Assembly (NCBI RefSeq): GCF_947623445.1
Contig: NC_135244.1
Location: 5,890,001 to 5,954,000 of the forward strand
Source: Clavelina lepadiformis
Taxonomy: Eukaryota; Chordata; Ascidiacea; Aplousobranchia; Clavelinidae
Length of the DNA: 64,000 nt
Direction of reading: 5' to 3'
The notes below the pieces were generated by a model, which searched no databases, was not told where the DNA came from, and was given only the letters and a program-made list of their open reading frames with translations. Position numbers and translations under genes: made by a program. This document shows, piece by piece, positions 25,225 to 35,713 of the stretch (position 1 is the first letter of the stretch; each line of letters opens with the position of its first letter).

Positions 25225-27557
25225 TACTTACAATACAGAATCTGTCTATATATCGCAATACAGGGATAGAGTTCGTGCCTGATCTTTCTGCTTGTGTTGC
25301 AATCACATTTTCGTGAAATATATCTATCTATATCCTTTATTGCTTCGATCAAACTCTTGCATGCCGATTCAAATCGAACACAGCATGAGTTTAAACATGC
25401 CTTTAATTTCATACAAGCTTTAATTCTGAATAAGTTCAATTGCGTTAGGTGCGTGTGTAATTGAATAACCTTTTTTATTTACGATACTTTACAATTAACT
25501 GTTATGAGTAACTATGCCATAATATGACTACTTATTGTTCAGACACTGCCTGAGTACGCAGTGGTGTAACAATGCCTGCATTATCATAACCCATAATTAT
25601 GCAGCGCAAACACATCTTACTGAATGACGATTTAATAGTTTTAAAGGTAATTTTATTTCTGCATAAACCAATCACCAACGTGGGACGTCAACTTACTATG
25701 ATCGTATACAGTTGTACATGTGGTCGACTTTTACTGTGTTACAAAGAACATCGTTTTCTTGATAGCAACATTTTTAGCTTCTCCTGTGCCGTGTTAAGAG
25801 TATGTAACAAAGGGCTTTGTTGTTAGCGATTTAATTGTGCTTTCTTCTTAATGGATAATATCACCCTCTTTACAAGGTGCTTTTGTTCTATTTTCGGTAT
25901 ATGAATTTCATTTAAACCGTGTTATGATTAGTTTTGCAAGTTCTATGTTAAAGACAAAGATTACAATTTATAAAAGTAAGCCAACTGTAGTTGAAATATT
26001 TCCACATTTTGACACAGAAGACTAAGTTAACAGTGACAAGTACAGTAGTGGTAGATATAATTTTTCACTGACGTAAAACTCAAATATTGTATTTTTTGCC
26101 AAATTTTAGGTTTGTGATAACATGCAAGGTCTTATAATGCTTGCTTAGTTTGTGCGTTGCTTCATTGTCAGTCAGCAAATGTGTGTATAACCGTATTTTT
26201 AATATACCTCCATTTTATTTTAGCTGATACGAGAAACATTTCGAGCAAACCCGGTTGAGTTGAGCAATACGGTTTAACTTAATATGCACGGTATATGTTG
26301 TATTTAATTACAACGTTTTGCGTACTTAGCGTATAATGAAACAAATATATGTTGCACTACATCTGCTTCCCATATTTACAAAAGCAATTTCATCGTTGAA
26401 ACATGTGTGTGGTTTTGATCTCGTTCGATGTTCCTTTCTTTCCCTTAATTGTAAACGACGTGTTCAATTTAACGTTTGCTTAATTTCGCGTAACTGTTTC
26501 CAATAAATTCTTAAGTTATTTAGCGTAAAATCTTCTGTAATTTCTTTCAGGTATGACAGAATTTTGCAGCTGAGAACGAAATAATGTACGGTTGCTTGCA
26601 CACATGCACGGTTATGCAACATCCGGTGCCTTACTACAGCATAGGATTTCTTGCATTGTCTGAGAGACAACGAGGCGCAGCTGTTTCGATTAGCAAAGCG
26701 AAGCATGGGTACCTGCCTGTACCAGGAACATTTTGATTCCGTTAATGTGTAAAATCGATGTGTTTCGCGTTGGCTTATTTTAGGATATAACGTCAATTTA
26801 GTTGGAGGATTTTCCCGCGAAATTCATTTTTGGTCGAAAACTGTCGTTGACAATACCCTAGGCTATTTATTTTTCCTTCTACATATTGTCATTATACCGT
26901 ATTTTTGAGACTTCTTTAAAGACACTCGTAACGCAGGCATGGTGACCAGCAAAAACACGTTTCAATTTAATGTCCGAAATTAATAATTAACCTCAAGTTA
27001 TGTGTTTACATAGACTGGTAGTGTCTAGGGCAGTTTCTACAAATGTCATTGAAGGTAATTTGTCCTTGGGCTTTAGTGCCTAACTCATTGTGTGATGGTT
27101 TACCACATGTAAAATGACGTCATATTTACTCGTGGAGTTACAAGAATTGGAAGAAGTTTTGAAAACTTCAGCAATAGTGAATACCATTTGGCACCATCTT
27201 TGATAGTTTTACCTGCAAACAATTAAAATAGCAGATTAAGTGATGAGATGAAATTAAGTGATTTTCGTTTCAGATTTGAATAAGATGACAGATGATTCCA
27301 TTATTCGATACAGATGTACAGTAACATAAATGCCGTCACACACAAAAAAGAAAATACCAGTATAGGCTCAGTCGGGAGTGCTGTCAAAATTATTTGACCT
27401 CATGTGTATTTATTTTTTTATTCCATGTAATAACAACCAAACCCATCGCAAATTTTCTTTTAACTTACCCTTTCTCTTCATACATGCGTCATGCGACGCA
27501 ATGAAAAAAGCGCTTTATGAGAAAATTACCATCAGGAGTTGGATATCATTGCTGCTC
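25225..27557. other. Intergenic region downstream of mitoferrin
   Basis: The mitoferrin 3' UTR must lie at the left. Beyond that I see no gene. Short open frames at 25599-25826 and 26464-26796 have no recognisable domain. A TGACGTCA palindrome lies at 27115-27122. Confidence 0.5.
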
Positions 27558-27565
27558 CATTAAAG

Positions 27566-27894
27566 CAGTGGTTCTCAAACTGTGGTACGCGTACCACTAG
27601 TGGTACGCGAGAGCTTTTTAAGTGGTACCGCGTACCGCTGAACATGATTTTCGATGTGCTGTGAGTAATGTGTTGCCCCGGATAGACAAGCTTGTGCAGA
27701 AGAAACAGTTGCTTCTATCAAATTAAATTGTGTTTTCTTGCTATTCATTGGTGTTATGGTATAGTAATAACGGTAATAACTAATAAATACCGGTACATTT
27801 GAGTAAAATAAGTCATTCAGGAGCCAGGTGGTACGCAGTGTAGCAAAAAAAACGAATGAGTGGTACGCGATCGCAAAAAGTTTGAGAAACACTG
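27566..27894. mobile_element. hAT MITE with palindromic subterminal units
   Basis: The ends are CAGTGGTTCTCAAACTG and, in reverse complement, CAGTGTTTCTCAAACTTTTT. They are flanked by an 8-bp target duplication with one mismatch (cattaaag / tattaaag). Its 329 bp carry no transposase frame. The decamer-like unit GTGGTACGC recurs several times near both ends and forms overlapping perfect palindromes at 27582-27597 (16 bp) and 27588-27609 (22 bp). Confidence 0.9.
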
Positions 27895-27902
27895 TATTAA
27901 AG

Positions 27903-28697
27903 CCTGCATATAAAAGTAAGCTATTTCAGCCTACTTGGTTAAAAGATTGTTCAGTTAAGCCGAAACGCCCGCAATTCAGACTCCCAAAGCTATACGCGGT
28001 ATTGTCAATAACAATTAAATTATTCTACTTACTTATGTCAATATACGCTATTAGTTTCTAGGTGTGCGCTTTTGACTTCAAGCCAGGTTGACTTTATGAC
28101 AATTCGGGTGTAACACTGCTAGGCCTATATACTTTGGAAATATGAATTTGTAAAGAAATTAATACACAGTTATATAGGATATGATCTATGACTCTTGAAA
28201 GTGAATATAAACGTCCGATCTGGGCAATCAGGCTTTGTGATTGTATCTAAGCTCCAGTTTTAGTATCTCAACAAGTGGACCGTGGACGTTCTGGACAACA
28301 TTAAAATCTTAATTCTATATGCAATCCACTGCTTGTTTCATAGCTTGATTTATCTTTACCAAAATAACATACATAAGTATAAAACGATTTTGATGAAATT
28401 GTTTTAAACCATGATCATTCGCCATATCAGCCAACAGCAAGTAGGATGTCAGGTCAAAACAAACTGTAGTTTTAACAGATAACGGATATATTTCTGACAA
28501 CTCAAATGTGCGGTAAATCGAACATAAACTACATAAGTTAAATTATTATATAAGCTATACGATTAGGCTAATACAACATTTAGTAAGTAGGAAATCCTTA
28601 AACGGTGGAAACGCGCTGCCTCATGCCATTATACAGAGCTACCGAGTTATAGGCCTCAATAATACCAACCCGCCAGAAAAACATACGTCGCTCAGTA
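27903..28697. other. Non-coding interval between hAT elements
   Basis: No supported gene or repeat. It includes one TAGGCCTA palindrome at 28120. Confidence 0.45.
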
Positions 28698-28705
28698 GTT
28701 ATAAG

Positions 28706-29704
28706 TAGGGCCCGCAAAAGTCAATAAAGTCAAAAAATTTTAAGGACCTCGTCTGACCACGAATCAAAGAATAAAGTTGTTTTCAGCACCTAGGGGATTG
28801 TTTCTAAGAAGTTTATAGGTCAAAATAAAGTCAAAATTTACAATAAAGTCAAAATTTTCAATAAAGTCAAAATTTGTCAAAATATGGCTTTTTACAAAGT
28901 TTTTGTGTTTCTTGAGAGTAATTCTTGTAAAAATCCTCGTGGAAGCATTGTAAATCAGGAACTGCGACACAATTAAACCATATTAACCCATAAAAGCAGG
29001 AAATAAGTCACAATGCCCACTTGGATCAGCAGTAACTTTTATCGCAAATTGTCCATTGTTTATTCATTGTTACGTATTTAAATAACTCTTACAAAACACT
29101 TCCTCTTCATAAACGTGGTCTTTTCGAAGATCAACAGTTTGGATTTTAGGAATAGCCTACTGACATTCTGTAATACAAAAATGCCTAAGCAAGCTAAATC
29201 GTCTTCAGCAAAAGTTAGACAGATTTGTCGAGATTTTTCTGATGAATTTAATGCAACTCCCGGGGGTGATTTAAGGTGCAATTTTTGCGAGGTTATAGTG
29301 AAGTGCGATAAAAAGTATTTTGTTGAAGGCCACAGGAAAAGTAAACACCATCAAGCTGGATTGGAGCAACAACAAGCATTCCCTGTTTAATTTGCTGTTT
29401 ATTAGAATTTACCATGCGGAGAAAATCGAGGCAAAGTGCCCTTTTCACAAGGACAAAATAAAACAACCTACCTAAATCTATCGCCAAAGAACACGACGCA
29501 CTTTTTATAATCAATATAACACCTTGACTTTTCGACAAAATATTACGTTTGGGTCTGAAATCGACAAAATATTATGTTTGGGTAACTGGAGAAAGAACTG
29601 TGGCCTCTACAAATAAGCAATTTCGTTAGGTCAAAATAAAGTCAAAATTTGATAAAAATAAAGTCAAAAAAAAATTTTTTTAGGTCAAAATAAAAATGGC
29701 CCTA
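28706..29704. mobile_element. Non-autonomous hAT element, TAGGGC-type ends, with zinc-finger frame
   Basis: The left end TAGGGCC and the right end GGCCCTA are inverted repeats flanked by a perfect 8-bp duplication (gttataag at 28698-28705 and 29705-29712), which is a hAT signature. Both subterminal regions are full of the unit AATAAAGTCAAAATTT and its variants, likely transposase-binding sites. A short frame inside (29181-29390, plus) encodes a CGGBP1/BED-like finger. No catalytic transposase domain fits in the 999 bp. A related element with the same end type sits 318 bp to the right. Confidence 0.88.
29181..29390 (+). CDS. CGGBP1/BED-like zinc-finger frame inside a hAT element
   Basis: A frame of 69 codons starting at MPKQAKSSSAKV, with LRCNFCEVIVKCDKKYFVEG then HRKSKHH. 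The C-x2-C...H-x4-H spacing and the 'H.KSK.H' ending match the zinc finger of CGGBP1, itself derived from a hAT transposase. It is probably the first exon of the parent transposase left inside a deleted copy. An upstream in-frame ATG at 29115 would add 22 less typical residues. There is no sign that the host uses it, but the frame is intact to its stop codon. Confidence 0.55.
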   Translation: MPKQAKSSSAKVRQICRDFSDEFNATPGGDLRCNFCEVIVKCDKKYFVEGHRKSKHHQAGLEQQQAFPV

Positions 29705-30022
29705 GTTATAAGCCAAATATGGATCTAGTGCAGAAGTACACAATCACAGGATAGGCTTGCATTTGTATACTAGACCCCAGCTACTGAAATTATGACGTCA
29801 TTTGGTGGTGCACTTCTGAACTCCCAAATATAATGGACTTGTAACGGTTGGTGATGTTTGTATATAGTTGTACTTGTAGTTGAACTAGTGATCACAACAT
29901 CAGGTTACGAATTAGAGCACACGGTTTATGGTGAGTTTTGGGGAAATGTTAATGAGTCCCAAAACGTGGTGAATACTTTTAACATCAAAAAAGTCTAATT
30001 GTCCAAGCTGGTAAGTTATCAG

Positions 30023-30690
30023 TAGGGCAACCAGTTTTTTGACCTAAAAATTATAAATTTTGACCTTAAAATTTGCAAATTTTGACCTCATTTTGACCTA
30101 AAAAGTATATATTTTGACCTTATTTTGACCTAAAAAGTTTACATTTTGACCTTATTTTGACCTAAAAAGTTTAAATTTTGACCTCATTTTGAAAAACGCT
30201 ATACTGATAGTCTCTACACTGTCTACAGCAACTTTCTAATCTAAAACTGCATTTAAAAATGACAAAATGCTTTTCTAGTGTTGACTTTTTTTTCGTATCT
30301 GCGTATTAAGATTGACAACTTGCAGTTTCAAATGCAATGACGTCACATCGTGACGTCACCAAACGTGCTGAAAAGCCTTCCCTCTCTTTGTGGCTTTGGT
30401 TCTAAGTAAAATTTGCGGGATTGGAATTGTTTGCGGTACAAGAAAAGAGAAAAACGGAAGAAAAATATTACAAAATGGTTACAAAATTACAAGTTTAATA
30501 GATTTTGAACTAAAAAAAAACCTAAAGAAACAATTTGACCGTATTTTGACCTAACGTAACATTTTGACTTTATCTGACCTAATAACTTCTATACCACACG
30601 TCGTACAAAGCTGAAATTTGTTTTGTGCTTGTTTCATAGCATTCTGAGCAGGTAAAAAAAAATTGACCATATTGACTTTTGGTTGCCCTA
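30023..30690. mobile_element. Non-autonomous hAT element, second TAGGGC-type copy
   Basis: The left end is TAGGGCAACCAGTTTTTTGA; the right end in reverse complement is TAGGGCAACCAAAAGTCAAT. A perfect 8-bp duplication gttatcag flanks it (30015-30022, 30691-30698). The left part contains several copies of TTTTGACCTAAAAAG-like units, the complement of the AGGTCAAAAT units of the neighbouring element, so the two belong to related families. It is 668 bp long with no transposase frame. Two TGACGTCA palindromes lie inside (30338, 30351). Confidence 0.92.
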
Positions 30691-30698
30691 GTTATCAG

Positions 30699-31289
30699 TG
30701 ATAACATAACTTATCACCTGATAACAATAATAGACAGTGCTTAGTGGTCACTGCAATTTAAGTGTTTTTATGTTTGACTGCTTGTGTAAGCCCGACCGCT
30801 AACACAATTGATGTAAATTTGAATTCTGCTCGATTGTTGCTGACAGCTGTCTAATTTGCTCGACGTAAAAAGTTCAAATGTTGATAATGATATAACTTGA
30901 TGATATTGTTTCTTCATTGATAAAACAAATTGATGTACAATATTACCTTGAAACAGCAAATTAGCAACAATGGTTGGACTGAGTTTTAGCAGAATGAATA
31001 ATAGGGCGTATAAGATTATAATATATGGCCTAGCCTTGCTAGCGTTCTACTTATTGACTAATAAAAAATACGTCACAAAGAAATAAACAGCACAAGCTTG
31101 ATACGGAACTATCGACACGTTTAAGTAGTTGATGCCATGTAAGTAGTAAAACACAACTGCTGGAATTACATAATTTTTTATTATTATCGTTATGTTTTTT
31201 TTTATTTACTAACCAACGATATAAAGAGTATCGTATCGTATATTCTTTATATCGTTGATGTCACAGACTGATTATCGTTCAACTTATAG
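30699..31289. other. Non-coding interval with a perfect-arm hairpin
   Basis: No gene seen. At 31214-31257 two perfect 14-bp inverted arms (caacgatataaaga and its complement) flank a 16-nt loop of TATCG-type repeats. This may be a tiny MITE or palindromic debris beside the LTR element to the right. Confidence 0.5.
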
Positions 31290-31823
31290 TGCCCGCTTGT
31301 CGCTACAGCTATAGTAATTGGTACCACAAAAGATAAGTTACTTCTACAGAACACTTCATAAACGCAAAACTGCTTACAACTTTTGAAGTATGAGTTGACT
31401 GCATCTTTTTCGTTGTAACTTGCTAGCGGCAGGCGAGGACCTCATCTGGTGACCCTAAGTTGAAATGCACACGCAGCCTGATGCTGATAAATGGACACAA
31501 TCGTCTGCTGTTCCTGTATCTTTCTCATTCACTCCTGACGCTGATCACCGAAACATGTTAGCGGTCCTCAAAGACTCTCCCGTAATAGTTGATTCAGCTC
31601 GTGAGGGATCGACAGAGTCAACACTGCTGGTGACGCCTCCTCCTCACAAGGGGAGGAGATAGCCTAGGGCCCCGCCTGTCGCTACATCTATAATTGGTTC
31701 CACAAATAATAAGTTACTTTCACAGAATACTTTATAATATAAACGCACAACTGTTTACAACCTGAGAGGTTTTAGCTGGTCACATCTCTTTGATTGTAAC
31801 TATTTGTAGCAGGCGAGGGGCCA
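31290..31823. mobile_element. Old miniature LTR retrotransposon (TRIM-like), fossil
   Basis: Two direct repeats of about 155 bp (about 31290-31444 and 31668-31823) share TGTCGCTACA near the start and AGGCGAGG near the end. A primer-binding-like TGGTGACCC follows the first repeat, and a polypurine tract (31648-31659) precedes the second. Only about 220 bp separate them, so there is no room for gag-pol; it is a non-autonomous or internally deleted copy. The repeats differ clearly, which points to an old insertion. It is most like Ty3/gypsy or TRIM elements, but the family cannot be fixed. Confidence 0.6.
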
Positions 31824-31930
31824 CTTTTGCTGCAAATTCAACTCAGGACAACCCAACCAACTAACGATTAAATCCAGGACATTTCAGTCAGTTTGAAATT
31901 TAAATATACAGTATGAAATTTAAAGTTGAC

Positions 31931-32065
31931 TGGGTGCGGAACGTTTAGAGCGCCGTGCCTGCAATAAAGTGAACCTTTGTTCGACCCAATCGCGCTATTG
32001 GGTAAGGTAATAATGACAGTCGCACATATTCTGTGGTCCTTGTGTCTGGTGACACAGTTCCAATT
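31931..32065 (+). mobile_element. tRNA-derived SINE fragment
   Basis: The segment TTTAGAGCGCCGTGCCTGC followed by AAAGTGAACC and the B-box-like TGTTCGACCC (31979-31987) has the layout of the tRNA-related head of many invertebrate SINEs, with polymerase III A and B boxes. The 3' border is uncertain and no target duplication was found. It is a degraded copy. Confidence 0.6.
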
Positions 32066-32454
32066 CCATGCGGTGAGGAATCAAAAAATACTAAGCCAAC
32101 TCCTACCACTACTTCAACACAAACAAATTCAAATTTATGTAAAAATTAATGTTATTAAGACGAGTTTTGTCCCAACCTTATGTTATCAACCAACCTTGTG
32201 TCAATGGAAGTCTGGACAAAAACTAACTCAAGCGACGACAAATCATTATCAAATTTTAGTGATTCAATGATTTTACCCCTTCCGAGTGGTTTTAGGTTAT
32301 GATTTCATGATAAGAAACCATTTCTAAAAAACGGGAATTCCCTAAGTACCGACTGTGGGTACCATTGATTCATAAGTTATGTAATTGTAAACGTGCGTTT
32401 TCGGTTGGTACCACAATTTTGCTTGCGTTATGGTACATAGGCCTACTACTACTA

Positions 32455-32900
32455 GTATGATAATCTTTATCTTCGGACTGAGGAAAGTATTTGCATGACT
32501 AAAACGCGGCGATGATTTCGCATCGCTCGCGCTCTGGTTACTGGTTATCGAACTAGCCTTTGTGCAGGTTCCGATTGTTGCACGTTTTTTGTTTGTTTTA
32601 TGATTGTTCATGTCGTAATGCTGTGATACCTATCAGGGCGGTATGTACACGAAAAGAATTGGCGCTTTGGGAAATTTTTTCCTATCACGAGCTTTTATAA
32701 CTTGATTCGAGTCATTTTGGACTTTGACTCAAGCCATTTAGAACGCTTGACTTAAGTCAAGTCACGGTATGGTATGATAATAATTTTTATCTTCGGGCTG
32801 AGGAAAGTATTTGCATGACTTGAACACGGCAATGATTCTTCGATTGGTCGAGCCCAGGCTACCGAGCTAGCCTTTACACAATTTTTGATGTTGTCTAGAT
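32455..32900. repeat. Direct repeat pair, about 130 bp each
   Basis: Copies at about 32455-32585 and 32772-32900 share GGAAAGTATTTGCATGACT and the later CTAGCCTTT...GTTG block, in the same direction. About 185 bp lie between them. The repeats are diverged and non-coding; they are probably two copies or two monomers of one unclassified repeat. Confidence 0.7.
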
Positions 32901-34097
32901 GTTTTCATATTTATTGCAACACAATGTAGATTAAAACACAATCATCCCATTGTTAAAGTTAAGCTGTTATGGTTCTACTAAGCTTATGCCCAGCTAGGAT
33001 ATGATAAGGTGATAGCACATAAAGCTGTACAATAAGGTCTATTGATTTAGTAGAACCTAAAGGATAAAAAAGAGAATGAGAAAAATCTGTTTTTTTTTCT
33101 AGTAGACGCAGAGCTCCCCTAAGACCCATTTCGTTTTGGCCCTGCAACCAGGTTTTGACCCTGAGGTTTCATGTAAAAAATCTTACTTTCTTTTGCCTTT
33201 CATTAAAAATCGTTGATAGATGTTGCTGTTTGAATGCAAAGTAATGGCATGTGCAATTTGTTCTACAAAGTACCAACTGTGTACATCTATCAGTCTAGAA
33301 CAAGAGATCTTTACAGCAATACTTTTTTCGTACGCAGAAACTTTCGAAAGAGGAAGCTATTTGGAAATTTTTTCATCAAACGATGAAAGAAGTTGTGAAA
33401 ATTTTTGTTTCATGAAAAAGTACATTCTTTTCTGTCCTAGAACTTGGAGCAACAAATTAAGCGCAGTGCGAAAAACAAAAGCTTTGCTCTACCAAATAAA
33501 AATTGATTGTGACAATCAAAAGATTGTCTATGGGCAAGTTGATGCAAGAGTAAAATAACTTTTGCATTCACTTTACTTGCTTTTAGTGAATTATGCTTTT
33601 AGAAAGTCCATTTTTATATTAACGGTATTATTAAATGTCAACAGTCGATTTATTTGCAAAAATAATGGGTCTGTAATAATTGAGCACGTCATGGTGGAAG
33701 TGATTATTTCACCTTAAGTAGGTCAAGTAACCCGCTTTTAAAGATTGGTAGTTAGGTTAAGGAATGGATGTGAAAAAAGTTGATTTTAGCTATTTAGGGT
33801 TCAGTTGAAGATGGATTTGGCTTAGGTTTAGGTTACCATGTTATAACATTGAAGTAAGGTTAACAAGAAACTGTAAAAACATCGCTTCGGACGATTTTTT
33901 CCGTGAAATAATGAGAACCCGAGGTACTTAATCTTGTTATTTCTCAGAGGGACTAGAAATGTTATCCCTAATATACGCATCTGCTATAGGCTATGTGAGT
34001 CTATTAGTTTTTTAAGATTCTATTGTTATTGAGCATTACTGTGAAATTCTAAAATTGATTTATATATACCCAATGTATTCATGAATGCAGTTGGTGA
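32901..34097. other. Non-coding interval containing a MITE copy
   Basis: A 112-codon frame at 33220-33558 (plus) has no domain I recognise and is not called. A MITE copy is listed separately. Nothing else is supported. Confidence 0.45.
33697..33960. repeat. Dispersed MITE-like repeat, copy 1
   Basis: It is homologous over about 200 bp to the copy at 39690-39880. Shared landmarks are GAAGTGATTATTTCA, AAAAAAGTTGA.TTTAGCTA and GGTTAACAAGAAA. Short inverted ends (attatttcac at 33703-33712 and gtgaaataat at 33903-33912) suggest a MITE. No coding capacity. Confidence 0.7.
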
Positions 34098-34105
34098 GTA
34101 TTCAT

Positions 34106-34508
34106 TAGAGATGGGCCAACACAAACCCAAACCGAATAGATTCGCCGAATATTTCCGCTGTGGGAAATTCGGGCAAACACGAATACTAACAATGGAAAAT
34201 TCGGATATTATACTACATAAAAATTTATCCACTTTAGTATGGAATAATGATCTATTTTCTTGGCTAAGCTAAACTAGAGTCCACATTTCCTACCGGAAAT
34301 CATTTATTTTAGGATTTTGCTTTTCAAATCGCCATTTAATCATTCATTTTTTTGTGATTACGTCATGATACAAGCAAGATTTGGCAACTTTTTGTTAGAA
34401 TTTTATCATTTGGTGCTGACACGAATAGATTCGGGATTCAATCGGGTCGACCTTCAAGATATTTGGATTTGCACGAACCCAAATAATCGTCCTTGCGGCA
34501 CATCCCTA
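34106..34508. mobile_element. hAT MITE (TAGRGATG ends)
   Basis: The left end is TAGAGATGGGCCAACAC; the right end in reverse complement is TAGGGATGTGCCGCAAG. The flanking 8-mers gtattcat and gtaatcaa agree at six of eight positions. It is 403 bp long, with ACCCAAA/TTTGGGT motifs near both ends and no transposase frame. Confidence 0.75.
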
Positions 34509-34829
34509 GTAATCAAATTCATTTTAGAAGAATGTATTTGTATTCGCGATAAGTGGAAGTATTCACATTCAAATACTTTCTTGCTGTATTCACCCCAAGC
34601 CTGCTATGCACTGTATTCTCATTTGTAGTAAGAAGAATATATATATGAATAAGGTATATTTTTGGAAATTATGTTTGAAACATTGAAATTGAACTTCACA
34701 ATACCAATATTTTAATTATGTTATATTAAGTACAATTTCTGTTTTTATAACTAAATCTCGTTACCCAAGTCTTTGGTTGTATCCTATTTAGTCATTATAA
34801 AATATAAAGTGTATAATAGACTATCCAGC

Positions 34830-35588
34830 ATGGCTGGATTGGTTGATTTCAGGAATGAGGATGAAGTAAAAGAATATCTGAAAAACACAGAAGTGGAATT
34901 TATGTTTGGTTGCCACAAAGAGAAGCAAGAAGACAGCTGTTATAGACTTGGCGAATTTCTGGACACAATTAGGAAAGATTTTCCTCAGGCAGCTACCGTA
35001 TTCAAAGACTGTTGTGATACATTTCAAAATGCATCTTGCTGTTTCAAAGCAGGGCAATACCACAGTTTAGGTAAAGGAAAATTGGTTAAAAGCCAACTGG
35101 AGGCATTTAAATGCTTCTACACAGGCTGCCAGCAAAAGAACTACACAGATCAAGGGAAAAATGACCGCATTGCTGCCTCTTGCACCAGTGTTGGCTTAAT
35201 GTTGTCTCAAGCGGAGGAAAAACGTCAGCCGTTATTGAATTACTTGGAAATTAATAAAGCTCACAGTCTCAACAACCCAGCATCCACTCATGTCATTAAA
35301 GTTTTTGAGAGAGCATGTGGGCTGAATGACAAATTTGGGTGCTACTTGTTAAGCCAGATCTACATGGAAGAATCAGCACTAGATTCTATTAAGCATGATT
35401 ATAAACTTGCAGCTCATTATGCTGAGAAGGCATGTGATTTGGGTGAAGCAAAAGCTTGTCACAACTTGAGCATCATGCATAAAAGAGGAGATGGTGTTGA
35501 CAAAAGTTCAGAAAAAGCAAAAGAGTTTGCTGAAAAACGTGATAGACTAACTTCGGGAGCTTTATCAATACGTTTTGGTGATGAATAA
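34830..35588 (+). CDS. COA7: Cytochrome c oxidase assembly factor 7
   Basis: Single-exon gene of 252 residues; human COA7 has 231. COA7 is a cysteine-rich Sel1-like repeat protein of the mitochondrial intermembrane space, needed for complex IV assembly. The start MAGLVDFRNEDEVKEYL matches the human N-terminus, so this ATG is chosen over one 19 codons upstream. Sel1-like repeats run through the protein with the paired cysteines expected for disulphide-bonded helices, for example EDSCYRLGEFL, NASCCFKAGQYHSLGKG, KFGCYLLSQIY and AKACHNLSIMHKRGDGVDK. A good acceptor (gtatcctatttag) ends at 34791, 38 nt before the ATG, with no visible donor upstream. The insert around VGLMLSQAEEKRQPL makes it slightly longer than the vertebrate protein. 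Confidence 0.94.
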   Translation: MAGLVDFRNEDEVKEYLKNTEVEFMFGCHKEKQEDSCYRLGEFLDTIRKDFPQAATVFKDCCDTFQNASCCFKAGQYHSLGKGKLVKSQLEAFKCFYTGCQQKNYTDQGKNDRIAASCTSVGLMLSQAEEKRQPLLNYLEINKAHSLNNPASTHVIKVFERACGLNDKFGCYLLSQIYMEESALDSIKHDYKLAAHYAEKACDLGEAKACHNLSIMHKRGDGVDKSSEKAKEFAEKRDRLTSGALSIRFGDE

Positions 35589-35713
35589 CGCCTAGCAAAT
35601 TATTGTACCATCATTTAATTGTAATTGATTTATGGCACATGTGACACATTTTATGGTATTTTTTATAACAATTTACGCTTTACTTAATTAAAATAAGACT
35701 GATGTTTTAAATA

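Noticed and set aside
33220-33558. 112-codon plus-strand frame in repeat-rich DNA
   Set aside because: Composition is protein-like, but no motif or homologue is recognised and it is surrounded by repeats.
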